Shown here: piece after piece, positions 46,090-55,116 of the stretch
Numbering within the stretch: position 1 is the first letter of the stretch
Layout: every line of letters starts with the position of its first letter
Source of the DNA: SZUA-309 sp965215995
GTDB taxonomy: Bacteria; Pseudomonadota; Gammaproteobacteria; Pseudomonadales; Azotimanducaceae
NCBI GenBank assembly: GCA_965215995.1
Contig: OZ244128.1
Location: 992,001 to 1,056,000, forward strand
Length of the DNA: 64,000 bases
Direction of reading: 5' to 3'
Notes under the pieces: model-generated
Database searches by the model: none
The model's input: only the letters and a program-made list of their open reading frames with translations
What the model was told of the DNA's origin: nothing
Program-made: the position numbers and the translations under genes

Positions 46090-47142
46090 ATGTATTCCTG
46101 GGTTCGCAATTCATACCTCACCGGCCTGCATGAGCTGATCTCCGGGCTACAGGGTGCTGACGCCGCGGATGCGGTATTCAGCCCATCCGGGGTAGACCCG
46201 GAGATGGTCAGTAACCCCTTCGAGGTCATCGAGTACTCGCGAGCCGCTACCGTGCTGGATGCGCTGCTGCTGAACGTCGATTCCATCACCGAACTGGCCG
46301 AAGCGAGTGCCCTCAATCCTGTGTATGACCCACTTCGCCTGGCTGGTGTCTACGCCCTACAGGGCCGCTCTCGAACCATGCTGGAATTCTGGGGCCGCAT
46401 TCAGAGCGTCACCCGTTTGCTGATCAACGGCCAGGACTGCCGACTGCTCTCCTCCGGAGATCAGGTGTCGATCTGGAGCGATTGGCGAGGTTTCCCGGGT
46501 ACTGGGCTTCCTGTCTCAGGCTATCTGTTCGTCACTCGGCAAGTACAGATGCTCACCGGGTTGACGCCTCTGCGCCTGGAGCTGCCGGTACGGGAAACCA
46601 ACTTGCTGCGTGCTCGCATGCTCGCCGAGTTACCTGCTATCGAGGTGAGGTTTACGCCCGGTAACGGGGCACTGGTGTACGACCGGGAGCAGGCACTGGC
46701 CATCCCACCGCTGATCCCGCTCGGCGATCCTCTAGCGTACGGCGACCTGCTTCGGGCCTATTATCCGCCTAAGTACGCAGATCGCGCTGTCGAAGTAAAC
46801 GACACCATCGAACACCTGCTCTTCGAGGAGGAAGAGGAACCGACCCTGGAGCGGGTCTCAGCCATGGTCGGGTACCCCACCCACCAGCTGCAGCGCAGTT
46901 TCGCCGCTGGCGGCCTCACCCTGCGGGCGATCATCGAACGCCTCCGGGTTCAGCATGCAGAAAGTCTGCTCGCGAACAGCGTCGATTCGGTGATCGACAT
47001 CGCCACCGCGGTCGGCTACTCCAGCGCCCAGGCTTTCGCCAAGAGCTTCAAGAGGCTTCGCGGTCTGTCCCCAGGCGAGTACCGCCAGTACGTCACAATG
47101 CACGAAGATGCGGATCGGGTTGCTACGGTGGATGCTGGCTAG
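46090..47142 (+). CDS. AraC family transcriptional regulator
   Basis: This 350-residue regulator has an N-terminal ligand-sensing domain of the arabinose-binding-like type (about 20-215) and a C-terminal AraC domain with two helix-turn-helix motifs: TLERVSAMVGYPTHQLQRSFAAGG, and VIDIATAVGYSSAQAFAKSFKRLRGLSPGEYRQY. A run of acidic residues (FEEEEEP) links the domains. Divergent to WS/DGAT and followed by a Gfo/Idh/MocA gene after 34 bases, it probably controls one or both. Confidence 0.89.
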   Translation: MYSWVRNSYLTGLHELISGLQGADAADAVFSPSGVDPEMVSNPFEVIEYSRAATVLDALLLNVDSITELAEASALNPVYDPLRLAGVYALQGRSRTMLEFWGRIQSVTRLLINGQDCRLLSSGDQVSIWSDWRGFPGTGLPVSGYLFVTRQVQMLTGLTPLRLELPVRETNLLRARMLAELPAIEVRFTPGNGALVYDREQALAIPPLIPLGDPLAYGDLLRAYYPPKYADRAVEVNDTIEHLLFEEEEEPTLERVSAMVGYPTHQLQRSFAAGGLTLRAIIERLRVQHAESLLANSVDSVIDIATAVGYSSAQAFAKSFKRLRGLSPGEYRQYVTMHEDADRVATVDAG

Positions 47143-47176
47143 CAGCCTGTTGCAACAAGGTTTCCGGAACGGATAG

Positions 47177-48247
47177 ATGAGATACCGTGTCGCCGTGGTC
47201 GGCCTCGGCATCGGGCAACAGCACATCGAGCATTGGTCTGGCCTTGCCGATCAATTCGAGCTCGCAGCACTCTGCGACAACGACCCGAAGCGCCTCGCTC
47301 GAGCAGCCGACAAGCACCAGGTCCCGGGGTTCGACTCGTTCGATGAGGTTGTCAACGCTGATGTGGATGTGGTCGACATCTGCACGCCCCCGTTTCTGCA
47401 CTTCCAGATGACGCAAGCCGCCATGCAGGCCGGGCGACATGTGGTCTGTGAAAAGCCGCTGGTCACCTCACTCGCCGAAGCTGATGCGCTGATCAGGCTG
47501 GAAAAAGCGACCGGGTGCTTCCTGATGCCGGTCAGCCAGTATCGTTTTGCCGAAGGTATCCAGCGCCTGAAACACTTAGTTGAGCTGAACCTTACCGGCA
47601 CCGCCTATGCTGCCAGTCTGGAAACGCACTGGCACCGAGGCAGCGAGTACTACGCTGCTCCCTGGCGCGGCCGCTGGGATACCGAACGAGGCGGCGTTCT
47701 GCTCGGACATGCACTGCGTATTCACGACCTGCTGTGCTTCATCCTGGGCGAGGTGGATACCGCCTTCGCGGAAGTCGCGACCATGGTCAACCCAATTGAA
47801 ACTGAGGACTGCGCATCCGCCAGCCTGAGAATGAAGTGCGGGGCGCTGGTCAGCTCGAGCTCTACCCTGGGTTCACGTCAGGAGATCAGCCGGCTGCGGT
47901 TCTGCTTCGAGAACTTCACCGTAGAAAGCAGCCTGTCGCCTTACGACCCCGGCAGCGAGCCCTGGCAGTACACGTTCGTCGATGCCGCCACGGAATCTCG
48001 AGTGCAGAGAGCATTGGCCCGGTTTCAGCCACCGGCGCCCGGTTATACCGGCCAGTTCGAAGGCCTGTACTCCGCACTCGTAAACGGCTCACCGCTACCG
48101 GTCACTTCCCAGGATGCCCGTCGAGGGCTCGAGCTGGTCACTGCCTGTTACTCGAGCAGTCGAAGCGGAAGGCGCGAGCAGTTGCCGATCGATGCTGCTC
48201 ATCCCGGATACAACGACTGGCGGGAGCCTGGTCTGAGCCCAACATAG
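47177..48247 (+). CDS. Gfo/Idh/MocA family oxidoreductase
   Basis: This 356-residue NAD(P)-dependent oxidoreductase has a Rossmann start (RVAVVGLGIGQQHIEHW), ALCDNDPKR, VDICTPPFLHFQM and the catalytic-loop CEKPLVTS, where Lys of EKP is the usual active-site residue. A beta-sheet C-terminal substrate domain follows. Family members act on sugars, inositols or related polyols. It follows an AraC regulator on the same strand, so may be its target. The substrate is unknown. Confidence 0.88.
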   Translation: MRYRVAVVGLGIGQQHIEHWSGLADQFELAALCDNDPKRLARAADKHQVPGFDSFDEVVNADVDVVDICTPPFLHFQMTQAAMQAGRHVVCEKPLVTSLAEADALIRLEKATGCFLMPVSQYRFAEGIQRLKHLVELNLTGTAYAASLETHWHRGSEYYAAPWRGRWDTERGGVLLGHALRIHDLLCFILGEVDTAFAEVATMVNPIETEDCASASLRMKCGALVSSSSTLGSRQEISRLRFCFENFTVESSLSPYDPGSEPWQYTFVDAATESRVQRALARFQPPAPGYTGQFEGLYSALVNGSPLPVTSQDARRGLELVTACYSSSRSGRREQLPIDAAHPGYNDWREPGLSPT

Positions 48248-48273
48248 GCTCTCCGATCAGGCCGATGTCCGGC

Positions 48274-49425
48274 TCAGTGCGGATTCTTCTGTAGAAACCG
48301 CGTCGTTCTCAACTGCGCGTTTTTGCGGATGTTCATGTAGAACAGCGCGTAGTCAAGGCCGTGATAGGAACCCATATCCTCCGATCCCATGGCCGCGAAA
48401 CCGGTTCCCGTCTGATCCCGGGCAAACAGTGAGCCACCCCTGCACTGTGCCCAGGTCTGCTCCGGTTGTGGTGGACCAAGAGCGTCGAAGACCTGTTCGG
48501 TAGGCTCGTCCTCCTCGCCCATGGAGGTGTTGTATGCCCCGGCAGGCACCACCGCGCCTTCGTTCAGCTCCGCGTCGGCGAATGCTTCGTCGACGCGCCA
48601 GGTCAGCGGGTTAGTGCACAGGCTATCGGCCGATCGCTCCATGGGATCTGCCCCATCCGGCAGGGTATCCCAGTGCACGACGCAGTGAAGATCATCGGCT
48701 CGCTCGCAAGGTGCGATCCCTGACATGGACGCAAACCAGGCTTGCGGTACAGGAACGATGGCAGCGCCAATCAGGTAAGCGGCAATCATCTTCTCTCTCA
48801 GAGGCGTGCCATCGATCTCCTCCTGAAGGAGGCGCAGCGCGTGATGGGTACCTTGACTGTGACTGGCAATGATAAAGGGCCGACCGTCACTGTAGTGCGT
48901 CAGGAAGTAATCGAAAGCGGCTCGCACATCCTGGTAGGCAAAAGCCAGGATTTCATCCCGGTCAGACTCGTCTCCAAAGTAAGCAAATATGTTCGCCTCC
49001 CGGTAGCGCGGCGCGTAGACGTTGCAGCAGCCGTTATAAGTACTGGCCTGGTTCGCCATCATCCACAATGTGTTTTCTTCTGTCGCCGAATCCACATTCA
49101 TGGGCGATGTCCAACTACCGGGACTCAAGTAGCCCGTGGGGTGGATAAAGAAGGTATCAGCCGGCATTGCCCCGGCAGGCGTGGCTACACCTTCGGGAAC
49201 CAGATCGGAAGGATCGGCTTTGCTCGGTAAGGCTGCCCAGTTGACCTCATCAGAGTAGTCGGGCGCCGGTGCCGCCTGCTCCGGTTCGAAAGTCCCGTCA
49301 GGTCCGTTCGCCGCAACGAACAGGAACATGGCAATCTGCCCACCGTAGCCTGACCAGTAGAGTCCGACCAGCAGAACCAACACCACGGTCAGCGCAATAC
49401 CGATGCCTTTGATCACCTTGCTCAT
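48274..49425 (-). CDS. DUF3089 alpha/beta-hydrolase-like protein
   Basis: This 383-residue protein has an N-terminal membrane anchor or signal (about 4-25) and a DUF3089 domain. It shows DTFFIHPTGYLS, a nucleophile elbow in FIIASHSQGTHHALRL (G-x-S-x-G-like, here ASHSQG), VYAPRYREAN, and a late His in SYHGLDYALFYMNIR. The family is regarded as lysophospholipase/esterase-like. The ATG at 49425 gives a cleaner anchor than the longer frame. It faces the upstream oxidoreductase convergently and diverges from an MFS gene. Confidence 0.84.
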   Translation of the reverse strand: MSKVIKGIGIALTVVLVLLVGLYWSGYGGQIAMFLFVAANGPDGTFEPEQAAPAPDYSDEVNWAALPSKADPSDLVPEGVATPAGAMPADTFFIHPTGYLSPGSWTSPMNVDSATEENTLWMMANQASTYNGCCNVYAPRYREANIFAYFGDESDRDEILAFAYQDVRAAFDYFLTHYSDGRPFIIASHSQGTHHALRLLQEEIDGTPLREKMIAAYLIGAAIVPVPQAWFASMSGIAPCERADDLHCVVHWDTLPDGADPMERSADSLCTNPLTWRVDEAFADAELNEGAVVPAGAYNTSMGEEDEPTEQVFDALGPPQPEQTWAQCRGGSLFARDQTGTGFAAMGSEDMGSYHGLDYALFYMNIRKNAQLRTTRFLQKNPH

Positions 49426-49647
49426 CTGTCTTTTTCCGTGCTCTTTTTCAGACTCACCTGCGTATCCTCCGTCCCGTTCGCCGGTCTTTTTCCATGGTTC
49501 GGTCATCCTAGCGTAACTATGGGTTAGACTCTGTTCAGCAGTAACGACGATTAGACATCCATTACTTCCACGACCTTACACTCCTCAGCAGAACGGGCTC
49601 CGCCCGAGGCACCTTCAGAACCACCACGTCGACTGTCCATACCCGTC

Positions 49648-51045
49648 ATGGCCGCCTTCGGCATTGGCCAGGCTGCCGAGGGCATCAAAGGCACTGCGTT
49701 CAATACCTTTCTGCTGTTCTTTTATCAGCAGATCCTCGGCGTGTCCGGGTTGTACACGGGTATTGCACTGGCCATAGCGCTCACGTTCGATGCGATCACC
49801 GATCCGGTTGCCGGTTCGCTGTCCGATAAGGTACGCACCCGCTGGGGCCGGCGACACCCGTTTCTGCTGCTCAGTGCTCTGCCTCTGGGTTTTGCGTTTT
49901 TCGCGCTGTTCAACCCGCCGGAGCGCCTTTCTGAGCTCGGCCTTTTCACCTGGCTGGCATGCTTCGCGGTCCTGATACGCGCCTGCCTGACCTTTTACCA
50001 CGTGCCACACCTGGCGCTTGGCGCCGAGATGGCGGCCGACTACAACCAGCGCTCGACCCTTTTCGCTTTCAGCACGTTGTTCAGCGCAGTGGGTGGCGCC
50101 TTTCTGGCGTTCGCCTCCTACCGACTGTTCTTTCCCACTACCGAGGCATTCGATCCGGGACTCCTCAATCCGGACGGCTACACCGGGTTCAGCCTGCTGG
50201 CCGGCGGCGCTGCTGTGCTATCCATTCTGATCTGTGTCGCCGGTACCTGGCGTGAGATCCCACACCTGAAATCACCACCACCCTCCCCGCCGTTCAGCCC
50301 GCGCGCGGTCCTGCGCGAGCTCGGCGAGCTGTTCACAAATTCCTCTTTTCGGGCCCTGTTTGCCGGCATGTTACTGGCGACAACCTCGCTGGCGGTGGAA
50401 GCCGTATTCGGCCCTTATATGGGCGTGCACTTCTGGGGGCTCAGCACTGAGCAGCTCTCTCTGCTGCCTCTGGTGCTCGTCTTCGGCCTCCTCCTGTCGG
50501 TGCCACTCACCCCCCTGGTGACGCAACTTCTGGACAAGAAACGAGCCGTCGTCCTGCTTGCCATCCTGACCGTCATCAATATGAACGGCATGACGGTGCT
50601 GCGTTTGCTCGATGTGTCCTGGTTTCCGGACAACGACTCCCCCTGGATCCTCAGGTTGATGATGCTCCGCTATCTGATCGCGGCCACCATCGCACCGATC
50701 ATTTTCAGCTCGATCAACTCCATGTTTGCAGACATCGCTGATGAGCACGAGCTGGAAACCGGCGAGCGCCGGGAGGGCATCATCTACTCATCTCGCTCTT
50801 TCACCCAGAAAGCAACCGGCGCCATCGGCGTCATCATCGGTGGGGCAATCATCGACCTCATCGCCTTTCCGGCTGGCGCGACGCTGGGCAGCGTGGATCC
50901 CGACACGATCTGGTGGCTCGGCTTCGCGGAAGGCCCGGGCACGTCCGTCTTCACGGTCATCGGGGTGCTTTTCTACATGCGTTACCGGATCGATCGGCAG
51001 AGGCATGAGGAGATCATGCTGCAACTGGGCGAACGGAATACTTAA
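49648..51045 (+). CDS. MFS transporter, glycoside-pentoside-hexuronide type
   Basis: This 465-residue transporter has twelve helices and the cation-symporter GPH signature: GIGQAAEGIKGTAFNTFLLFFYQQILGV at the N-terminus, DAITDPVAGSLSDKVRTRWGRRHPFLL after the second helix, and a DEHELETGERREGIIYSSRSF loop. It probably imports a sugar or related solute by symport. The start codon has a weak ribosome binding site. The gene is a paralogue of 55117-56529. Its stop overlaps the stop of the convergent VOC gene by four bases. Confidence 0.87.
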   Translation: MAAFGIGQAAEGIKGTAFNTFLLFFYQQILGVSGLYTGIALAIALTFDAITDPVAGSLSDKVRTRWGRRHPFLLLSALPLGFAFFALFNPPERLSELGLFTWLACFAVLIRACLTFYHVPHLALGAEMAADYNQRSTLFAFSTLFSAVGGAFLAFASYRLFFPTTEAFDPGLLNPDGYTGFSLLAGGAAVLSILICVAGTWREIPHLKSPPPSPPFSPRAVLRELGELFTNSSFRALFAGMLLATTSLAVEAVFGPYMGVHFWGLSTEQLSLLPLVLVFGLLLSVPLTPLVTQLLDKKRAVVLLAILTVINMNGMTVLRLLDVSWFPDNDSPWILRLMMLRYLIAATIAPIIFSSINSMFADIADEHELETGERREGIIYSSRSFTQKATGAIGVIIGGAIIDLIAFPAGATLGSVDPDTIWWLGFAEGPGTSVFTVIGVLFYMRYRIDRQRHEEIMLQLGERNT

Positions 51046-51785
51046 CGAGCGCTGATCAGCAGGTGCTCGTCCGCGACCAGACGCCCCAGATCAGTGACTT
51101 GCGCTCCTTTGTAGCCCGCCTGACCCGGGCCCCGCTTCAACATGGCGTGATCCTGCTCGCGGTGCAGCACCTCGAGTACGGTGTAGGGGCGCCGATATAC
51201 CCATGTCCGAGCCTCCAGGGCATGGAGATCTGAGTTCGGCAGGGAATCACCGGCGTAACCATAGAAATACAGGGTGAAGCCATGCTCGAGCACCGGCACT
51301 ATGCACAGCCGCGTCATCTCCAGCTCGGTCGCTACCTGATGGATCAGGCTGATGTCATGACAACGAAGGGTGAGCAGGCTTACGTGCGGACCGCCACCCA
51401 GCAGTCTGGCGTCATAAATCCGTTCAGGGCGGTCTCCTTCAAACCAGTGACAGATCAGCTCAATGTGAAATCCCAGCGGATCCACGAGATGTGCAAGAAA
51501 GCCGACCTCGCCGAACTGACGTGGGCCATCAATATGGACGCCGAGATCGGTGAGCTGCCGGCAAGCAAGCTCGATGTCGGGCACAGAGATGGAGATTTTC
51601 CAGTACAGATCTTCAGTGGAGGCGACATAACCGCTGTTCGCCCACTCAAACAGGAGGCCGATCTCTTCGTCGGCGTAACCGATCATCCCGTCCTCGCGCT
51701 CCCGCATTCCCAGCACTTCCAGGTAGAAACGCTTCTGCCTTTCCGGATCCGGGCTACCCAGCCGCAAGGCGGCTAGTTTGGGCAC
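51042..51785 (-). CDS. VOC family protein (glyoxalase/dioxygenase fold)
   Basis: This 247-residue protein has two vicinal-oxygen-chelate modules. The first spans about 5-118, from LRLGSPDPERQKRFYLEVLGMRE to VGFLAHLVDPLGFHIELICHWFEG. The second is about 133-215, with HVSLLTLRCHDISLIHQVATELEM. Candidate metal ligands are the late His and Glu of FHIEL and the His of PHVSLL. Such proteins are extradiol dioxygenases, isomerases or resistance proteins; the pattern here does not separate these. The start is a GTG. Confidence 0.82.
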   Translation of the reverse strand: MPKLAALRLGSPDPERQKRFYLEVLGMREREDGMIGYADEEIGLLFEWANSGYVASTEDLYWKISISVPDIELACRQLTDLGVHIDGPRQFGEVGFLAHLVDPLGFHIELICHWFEGDRPERIYDARLLGGGPHVSLLTLRCHDISLIHQVATELEMTRLCIVPVLEHGFTLYFYGYAGDSLPNSDLHALEARTWVYRRPYTVLEVLHREQDHAMLKRGPGQAGYKGAQVTDLGRLVADEHLLISAR

Positions 51786-51962
51786 GGACAGCTACCGCGA
51801 ACGCAGTCAGGGACGCTCATGAGATCCTCCAAGTGAGTTGGGATCAGAGCGTAACCTCTGCTGTGACCGGGTGCACATAATGCGCAAAGCGGCACCCGTC
51901 CGTCTAAATCCAGCCGACTGACGGCCGATAGAGCGCATTGGATAAGGACGTCCGGAGCCTCA

Positions 51963-53906
51963 ATGGCCGAGATCGAAAGCAATCCGAGATTTCAGCTCGG
52001 GACCAGGGATACCTTGCGTATTCTCCTGCCCTACGTGAAGCGTCACTTCGTCGGACAGGTGGAAGGCATATGGTTCATCGTCGCCTACCTGATTGTCTTC
52101 CAGATTCTCGTGCTGCAGTTGCCGCTGGTTTACGCAGCCATGATCGCCGTCGGTATTCTCGTCGTCGTTGTTGGGCTGATGCTGTTCATGGAAGGCCTGC
52201 GGCTCGGGCTGATGCCGCTTGGCGAGGTGATCGGCAGCGTGCTGCCGCGAAGCTCGAAAATGCCTGTCATTCTCGCCTTCGCCGTGCTTCTCGGCGCCGG
52301 CGCAACCTTTGCAGAACCCGCAATCGCCGTGCTGAAAGCCGCCGGTGCCGGCGTGCGGCCCGGAGAAGCACCACTGCTCTACAGCCTGCTGAATGATTTC
52401 TCGAGCCAGCTCGTTGGCTCGGTTGCCGTCGGAGTCGGCCTTGCGGTCATGCTCGGCGTGCTTCGTTTCTTCTACGCCTGGCCGCTTAAGATTCTGGTCA
52501 TTCCCGCCGTGCTCGCCCTGCTCACCTTATCTTTCTATTTCAGCCGGATTGACGTACTCAATGACGTGCTCGGGCTCGCCTGGGACTGCGGCGCGGTGAC
52601 CACGGGTCCGGTGACAGTTCCCCTGGTGCTGGCGCTCGGCATCGGCGTGTGCCGGGTTGTTTCAAGCGGCTCAGGCAGCGATGGCCACTCCGGTTTCGGA
52701 ATCGTCACTCTGGCGTCGCTGTTTCCTATCCTTGCCGTTCTGCTGCTGGCGCTCTTTCACTACGTGCGGGACGACTATGTGGGCGCCCCCTACTATCAGG
52801 GAACGGCCAGCATCGAGGCTGCAGACGCAGCAACGACCGGGTCAACCGGAAACGGCGACGAATCAGCTGTGCAGGACGCCATCAGCGTCGGTGAGTTCGA
52901 AGACTACCTGGCAGTCGGAGCGCTCCCCGAGCGGCACCAGATCACCTTCCGAGGCGGTGCACCCCGGCTGGTGGACGGCGCCATCGTTCTGGATGATCCC
53001 GAGGTGGTGATCCGTAAGGCGCCGAGCACTGAATGGGAAGTGATCAGCGATGCGGTATGGGATCGGCAACAGTCCTTCAGCGACCGATTCGGACAGGCAC
53101 TCATCGAGTCCTTCCGAGCCATCGTGCCGCTTTGCCTTTTTCTTTACGTGGTGCTGCGGCTGGTGCTCAGGCAACGCCTCGAGCACGGCGCAGATGTGGG
53201 CATCGGCGTGACGTTCGCGCTGGCAGGCATGTGCCTGTTCGGTCTGGGCATTGCCCTTGGCCTGACGCCGCTGGGCGCGCAGCTCGGCAGCAACGTGCCG
53301 CTGACTTTTGCATCCATCACACCCTGGGGCGGTGATCATGCCCTGCCACCTCTGACGGACACGCCGGACATCGGCAAGCTGCTGGCCGTCGGATTTGCTT
53401 TTTTTCTCGGCTACGGTGCGACGTTGGCGGAGCCCGCGTTGAACGCCCTCGGTGACACTGTGGAGCGCATCACCGTGGGTGCCTTCCGTAAGAAGCTGCT
53501 CATGCAGAGCGTAGCCGTCGGCGTCGGTTTTGGCATCGGCGCTGGCGTGGTCACCATGGCCTACGGCCTGTCTCTGTTCTGGCTCCTGGCACCTGCCTAC
53601 AGCCTTGCCCTGCTGCTCACTTGGTTCGCGCCAAACAGCTTCGTCAACTTCAGCTGGGACAGTGCCGGGGTAACCACCGGACCTATCACCGTGCCGCTGG
53701 TGCTGGCGATGGGGCTGGGCATCGGCGCCAACGTGCCGGGGGTGAGTGATGGGTTCGGCATCCTGGCCCTGGCCTCCGTGGGTCCGATCCTCACAGTGCT
53801 GGCGGTTGGTCTGTATACCCAGCGCAAAGAGGTGCTGGCCAGACAGGCGGAGACAGACCGTGCAACCGGTGCTTACCCGGCCGATGCCACCGTGGAGGCA
53901 AACTGA
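51963..53906 (+). CDS. fused double-DUF1538 membrane protein
   Basis: This 647-residue protein contains two DUF1538 units. The first (about 35-275) has GATFAEPAIAVLKAAG and AWDCGAVTTGPVTVPLVLALGIGV. The second (about 375-630) has GATLAEPALNALGDTVE and SWDSAGVTTGPITVPLVLAMGLGIG. A soluble linker of about 90 residues (about 280-375) with EGLP-type polar content joins them. Both signatures match the two single-unit proteins at 13151-14712, so this is their fused counterpart. GGAG precedes the ATG. The stop overlaps the next start (TGATG), a gene encoding repeated P-II-like domains. A pore or carrier regulated by that partner is inferred; the substrate is unknown. Confidence 0.86.
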   Translation: MAEIESNPRFQLGTRDTLRILLPYVKRHFVGQVEGIWFIVAYLIVFQILVLQLPLVYAAMIAVGILVVVVGLMLFMEGLRLGLMPLGEVIGSVLPRSSKMPVILAFAVLLGAGATFAEPAIAVLKAAGAGVRPGEAPLLYSLLNDFSSQLVGSVAVGVGLAVMLGVLRFFYAWPLKILVIPAVLALLTLSFYFSRIDVLNDVLGLAWDCGAVTTGPVTVPLVLALGIGVCRVVSSGSGSDGHSGFGIVTLASLFPILAVLLLALFHYVRDDYVGAPYYQGTASIEAADAATTGSTGNGDESAVQDAISVGEFEDYLAVGALPERHQITFRGGAPRLVDGAIVLDDPEVVIRKAPSTEWEVISDAVWDRQQSFSDRFGQALIESFRAIVPLCLFLYVVLRLVLRQRLEHGADVGIGVTFALAGMCLFGLGIALGLTPLGAQLGSNVPLTFASITPWGGDHALPPLTDTPDIGKLLAVGFAFFLGYGATLAEPALNALGDTVERITVGAFRKKLLMQSVAVGVGFGIGAGVVTMAYGLSLFWLLAPAYSLALLLTWFAPNSFVNFSWDSAGVTTGPITVPLVLAMGLGIGANVPGVSDGFGILALASVGPILTVLAVGLYTQRKEVLARQAETDRATGAYPADATVEAN

Positions 53907-55096
53907 TGTTCAAGAACGACACACCGAGTTCCATCGTCACAGCCGTGTTGCCACCGGCAAGCGCCACCAGGGTGGTGGATGCGATTACCGCCCGGCAGGA
54001 CGTGAACCTGTTGAGTTGGACTGCGCGTGGCACCGTGCTGCACGACCACTGGTGGAAGCGCTGGTTCCCTCCGGTCAGTCCGGCACGGACCGCCCTTTCG
54101 GCGATCGTGCCGGAGGCTGGTGCAGGGGTGCTGGTCGACGAGATCGTCGAGGTCGGACGTCTGCACCAGCAGGCAACCGGCGCCGTTTACTCGGTACCCT
54201 GCGAGCACACCTACTTCGGTGCCGACTACCATCGCTGGCCGTTGCATCCGCAATCAGAGGGTGCGATCACTGCAGGCGGAAAGCTCGGCATCATCCACTG
54301 CATCGTCGATCACCGGTTGTCGGATCGAGTCGCCCGTGCGGCAATCGCCGCTGGTGCCCATGGCCCGATCGTCTACTACTGCGAAGGCCGCGGGCTACGT
54401 GATCGACTTGGCTGGCTGCGCATCACCAAGGAGCACGAAAAGGAGGTGCTCACCGTAATTGCAGATCCAGGAGATGTGGAAGACGTTTTCGATGCAATGG
54501 CGGTGGCAGGGCAACTGCATCTGCCGGGCCGCGGATTCATGTATCGCCTGGATGTGGACCGCGGACTGTTCAATCTGCCAAGCCGCTTCTCGCACCATCA
54601 CTACCCGGCGAACATGCAGCAGATCATCAACGCCATCGATCATCTCGCCGGTCACACTCACTGGCGCGACCAGTCTGCCGCAGACATTGGCGGGGGTGGC
54701 CGCAGCGCGGGATTGGGCATCCACACACCCGCAAGCACACTGATCGATCAACGTTGCCTGACCGGCATCGTCAACCGGGATCAGCTGGAAGTTCTGATGG
54801 ATCTGCTGCTCGACGCGGGCGCGCCAGGCCTCAACGTCAACTATGCGCGCTTCGTCGCCCGCGATGATGACGAGGCGGAGGAGCATCTGGCCGGGGCGCG
54901 GATCAACCAGGAATACGGACTGCTACGCTGTGTCACAGACGCCGACAGAGTCCGCCATCTCGCCGGTGTCATCGAGGGTGGCGCCGCAATCCACGGGGTG
55001 ACTGACCTCTGCGTGACCGTAACCCAGTCGCCTAGGGTCGCCACCTATCTGCCGGGTACTACGGACTACCGATCTCCGGTCGTTCAGGCTGCCTGA
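53906..55096 (+). CDS. protein with apparent triple P-II-like domains
   Basis: This 396-residue soluble protein reads as three P-II-like segments. The middle one (about 125-235) is clearest: KLGIIHCIVDHRLSDRVARAAIAAGAHGPIVYY, CEGRGLRDRLGWLRITKEHEKEVLTVIADPGDVEDVFDAMAVAGQ and FMYRLDVDRGL. This parallels the ARGEGLDR...TQRDVVLMLVEEHL...IAFQIDVED pattern of the P-II-like protein at 12773-13123. The first (about 8-105) and third (about 280-390, DQRCLTGIVNRDQLEVLMDLLLDAGAPGLNVNY then LCVTVTQSP) show the same beta-alpha-beta spacing with weaker identity. P-II proteins work as trimers, so three units in one chain could be a single-chain trimer. It is translationally coupled to the double DUF1538 protein. 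Confidence 0.75.
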   Translation: MFKNDTPSSIVTAVLPPASATRVVDAITARQDVNLLSWTARGTVLHDHWWKRWFPPVSPARTALSAIVPEAGAGVLVDEIVEVGRLHQQATGAVYSVPCEHTYFGADYHRWPLHPQSEGAITAGGKLGIIHCIVDHRLSDRVARAAIAAGAHGPIVYYCEGRGLRDRLGWLRITKEHEKEVLTVIADPGDVEDVFDAMAVAGQLHLPGRGFMYRLDVDRGLFNLPSRFSHHHYPANMQQIINAIDHLAGHTHWRDQSAADIGGGGRSAGLGIHTPASTLIDQRCLTGIVNRDQLEVLMDLLLDAGAPGLNVNYARFVARDDDEAEEHLAGARINQEYGLLRCVTDADRVRHLAGVIEGGAAIHGVTDLCVTVTQSPRVATYLPGTTDYRSPVVQAA

Positions 55097-55116
55097 TCCG
55101 ATCAACGGTTGGACCC

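Noticed and set aside
45633..46133. 166-codon forward frame in the WS/DGAT-AraC gap
   Set aside because: It overlaps both flanking genes, has Arg/Ser-rich content typical of a shadow frame and shows no motif.
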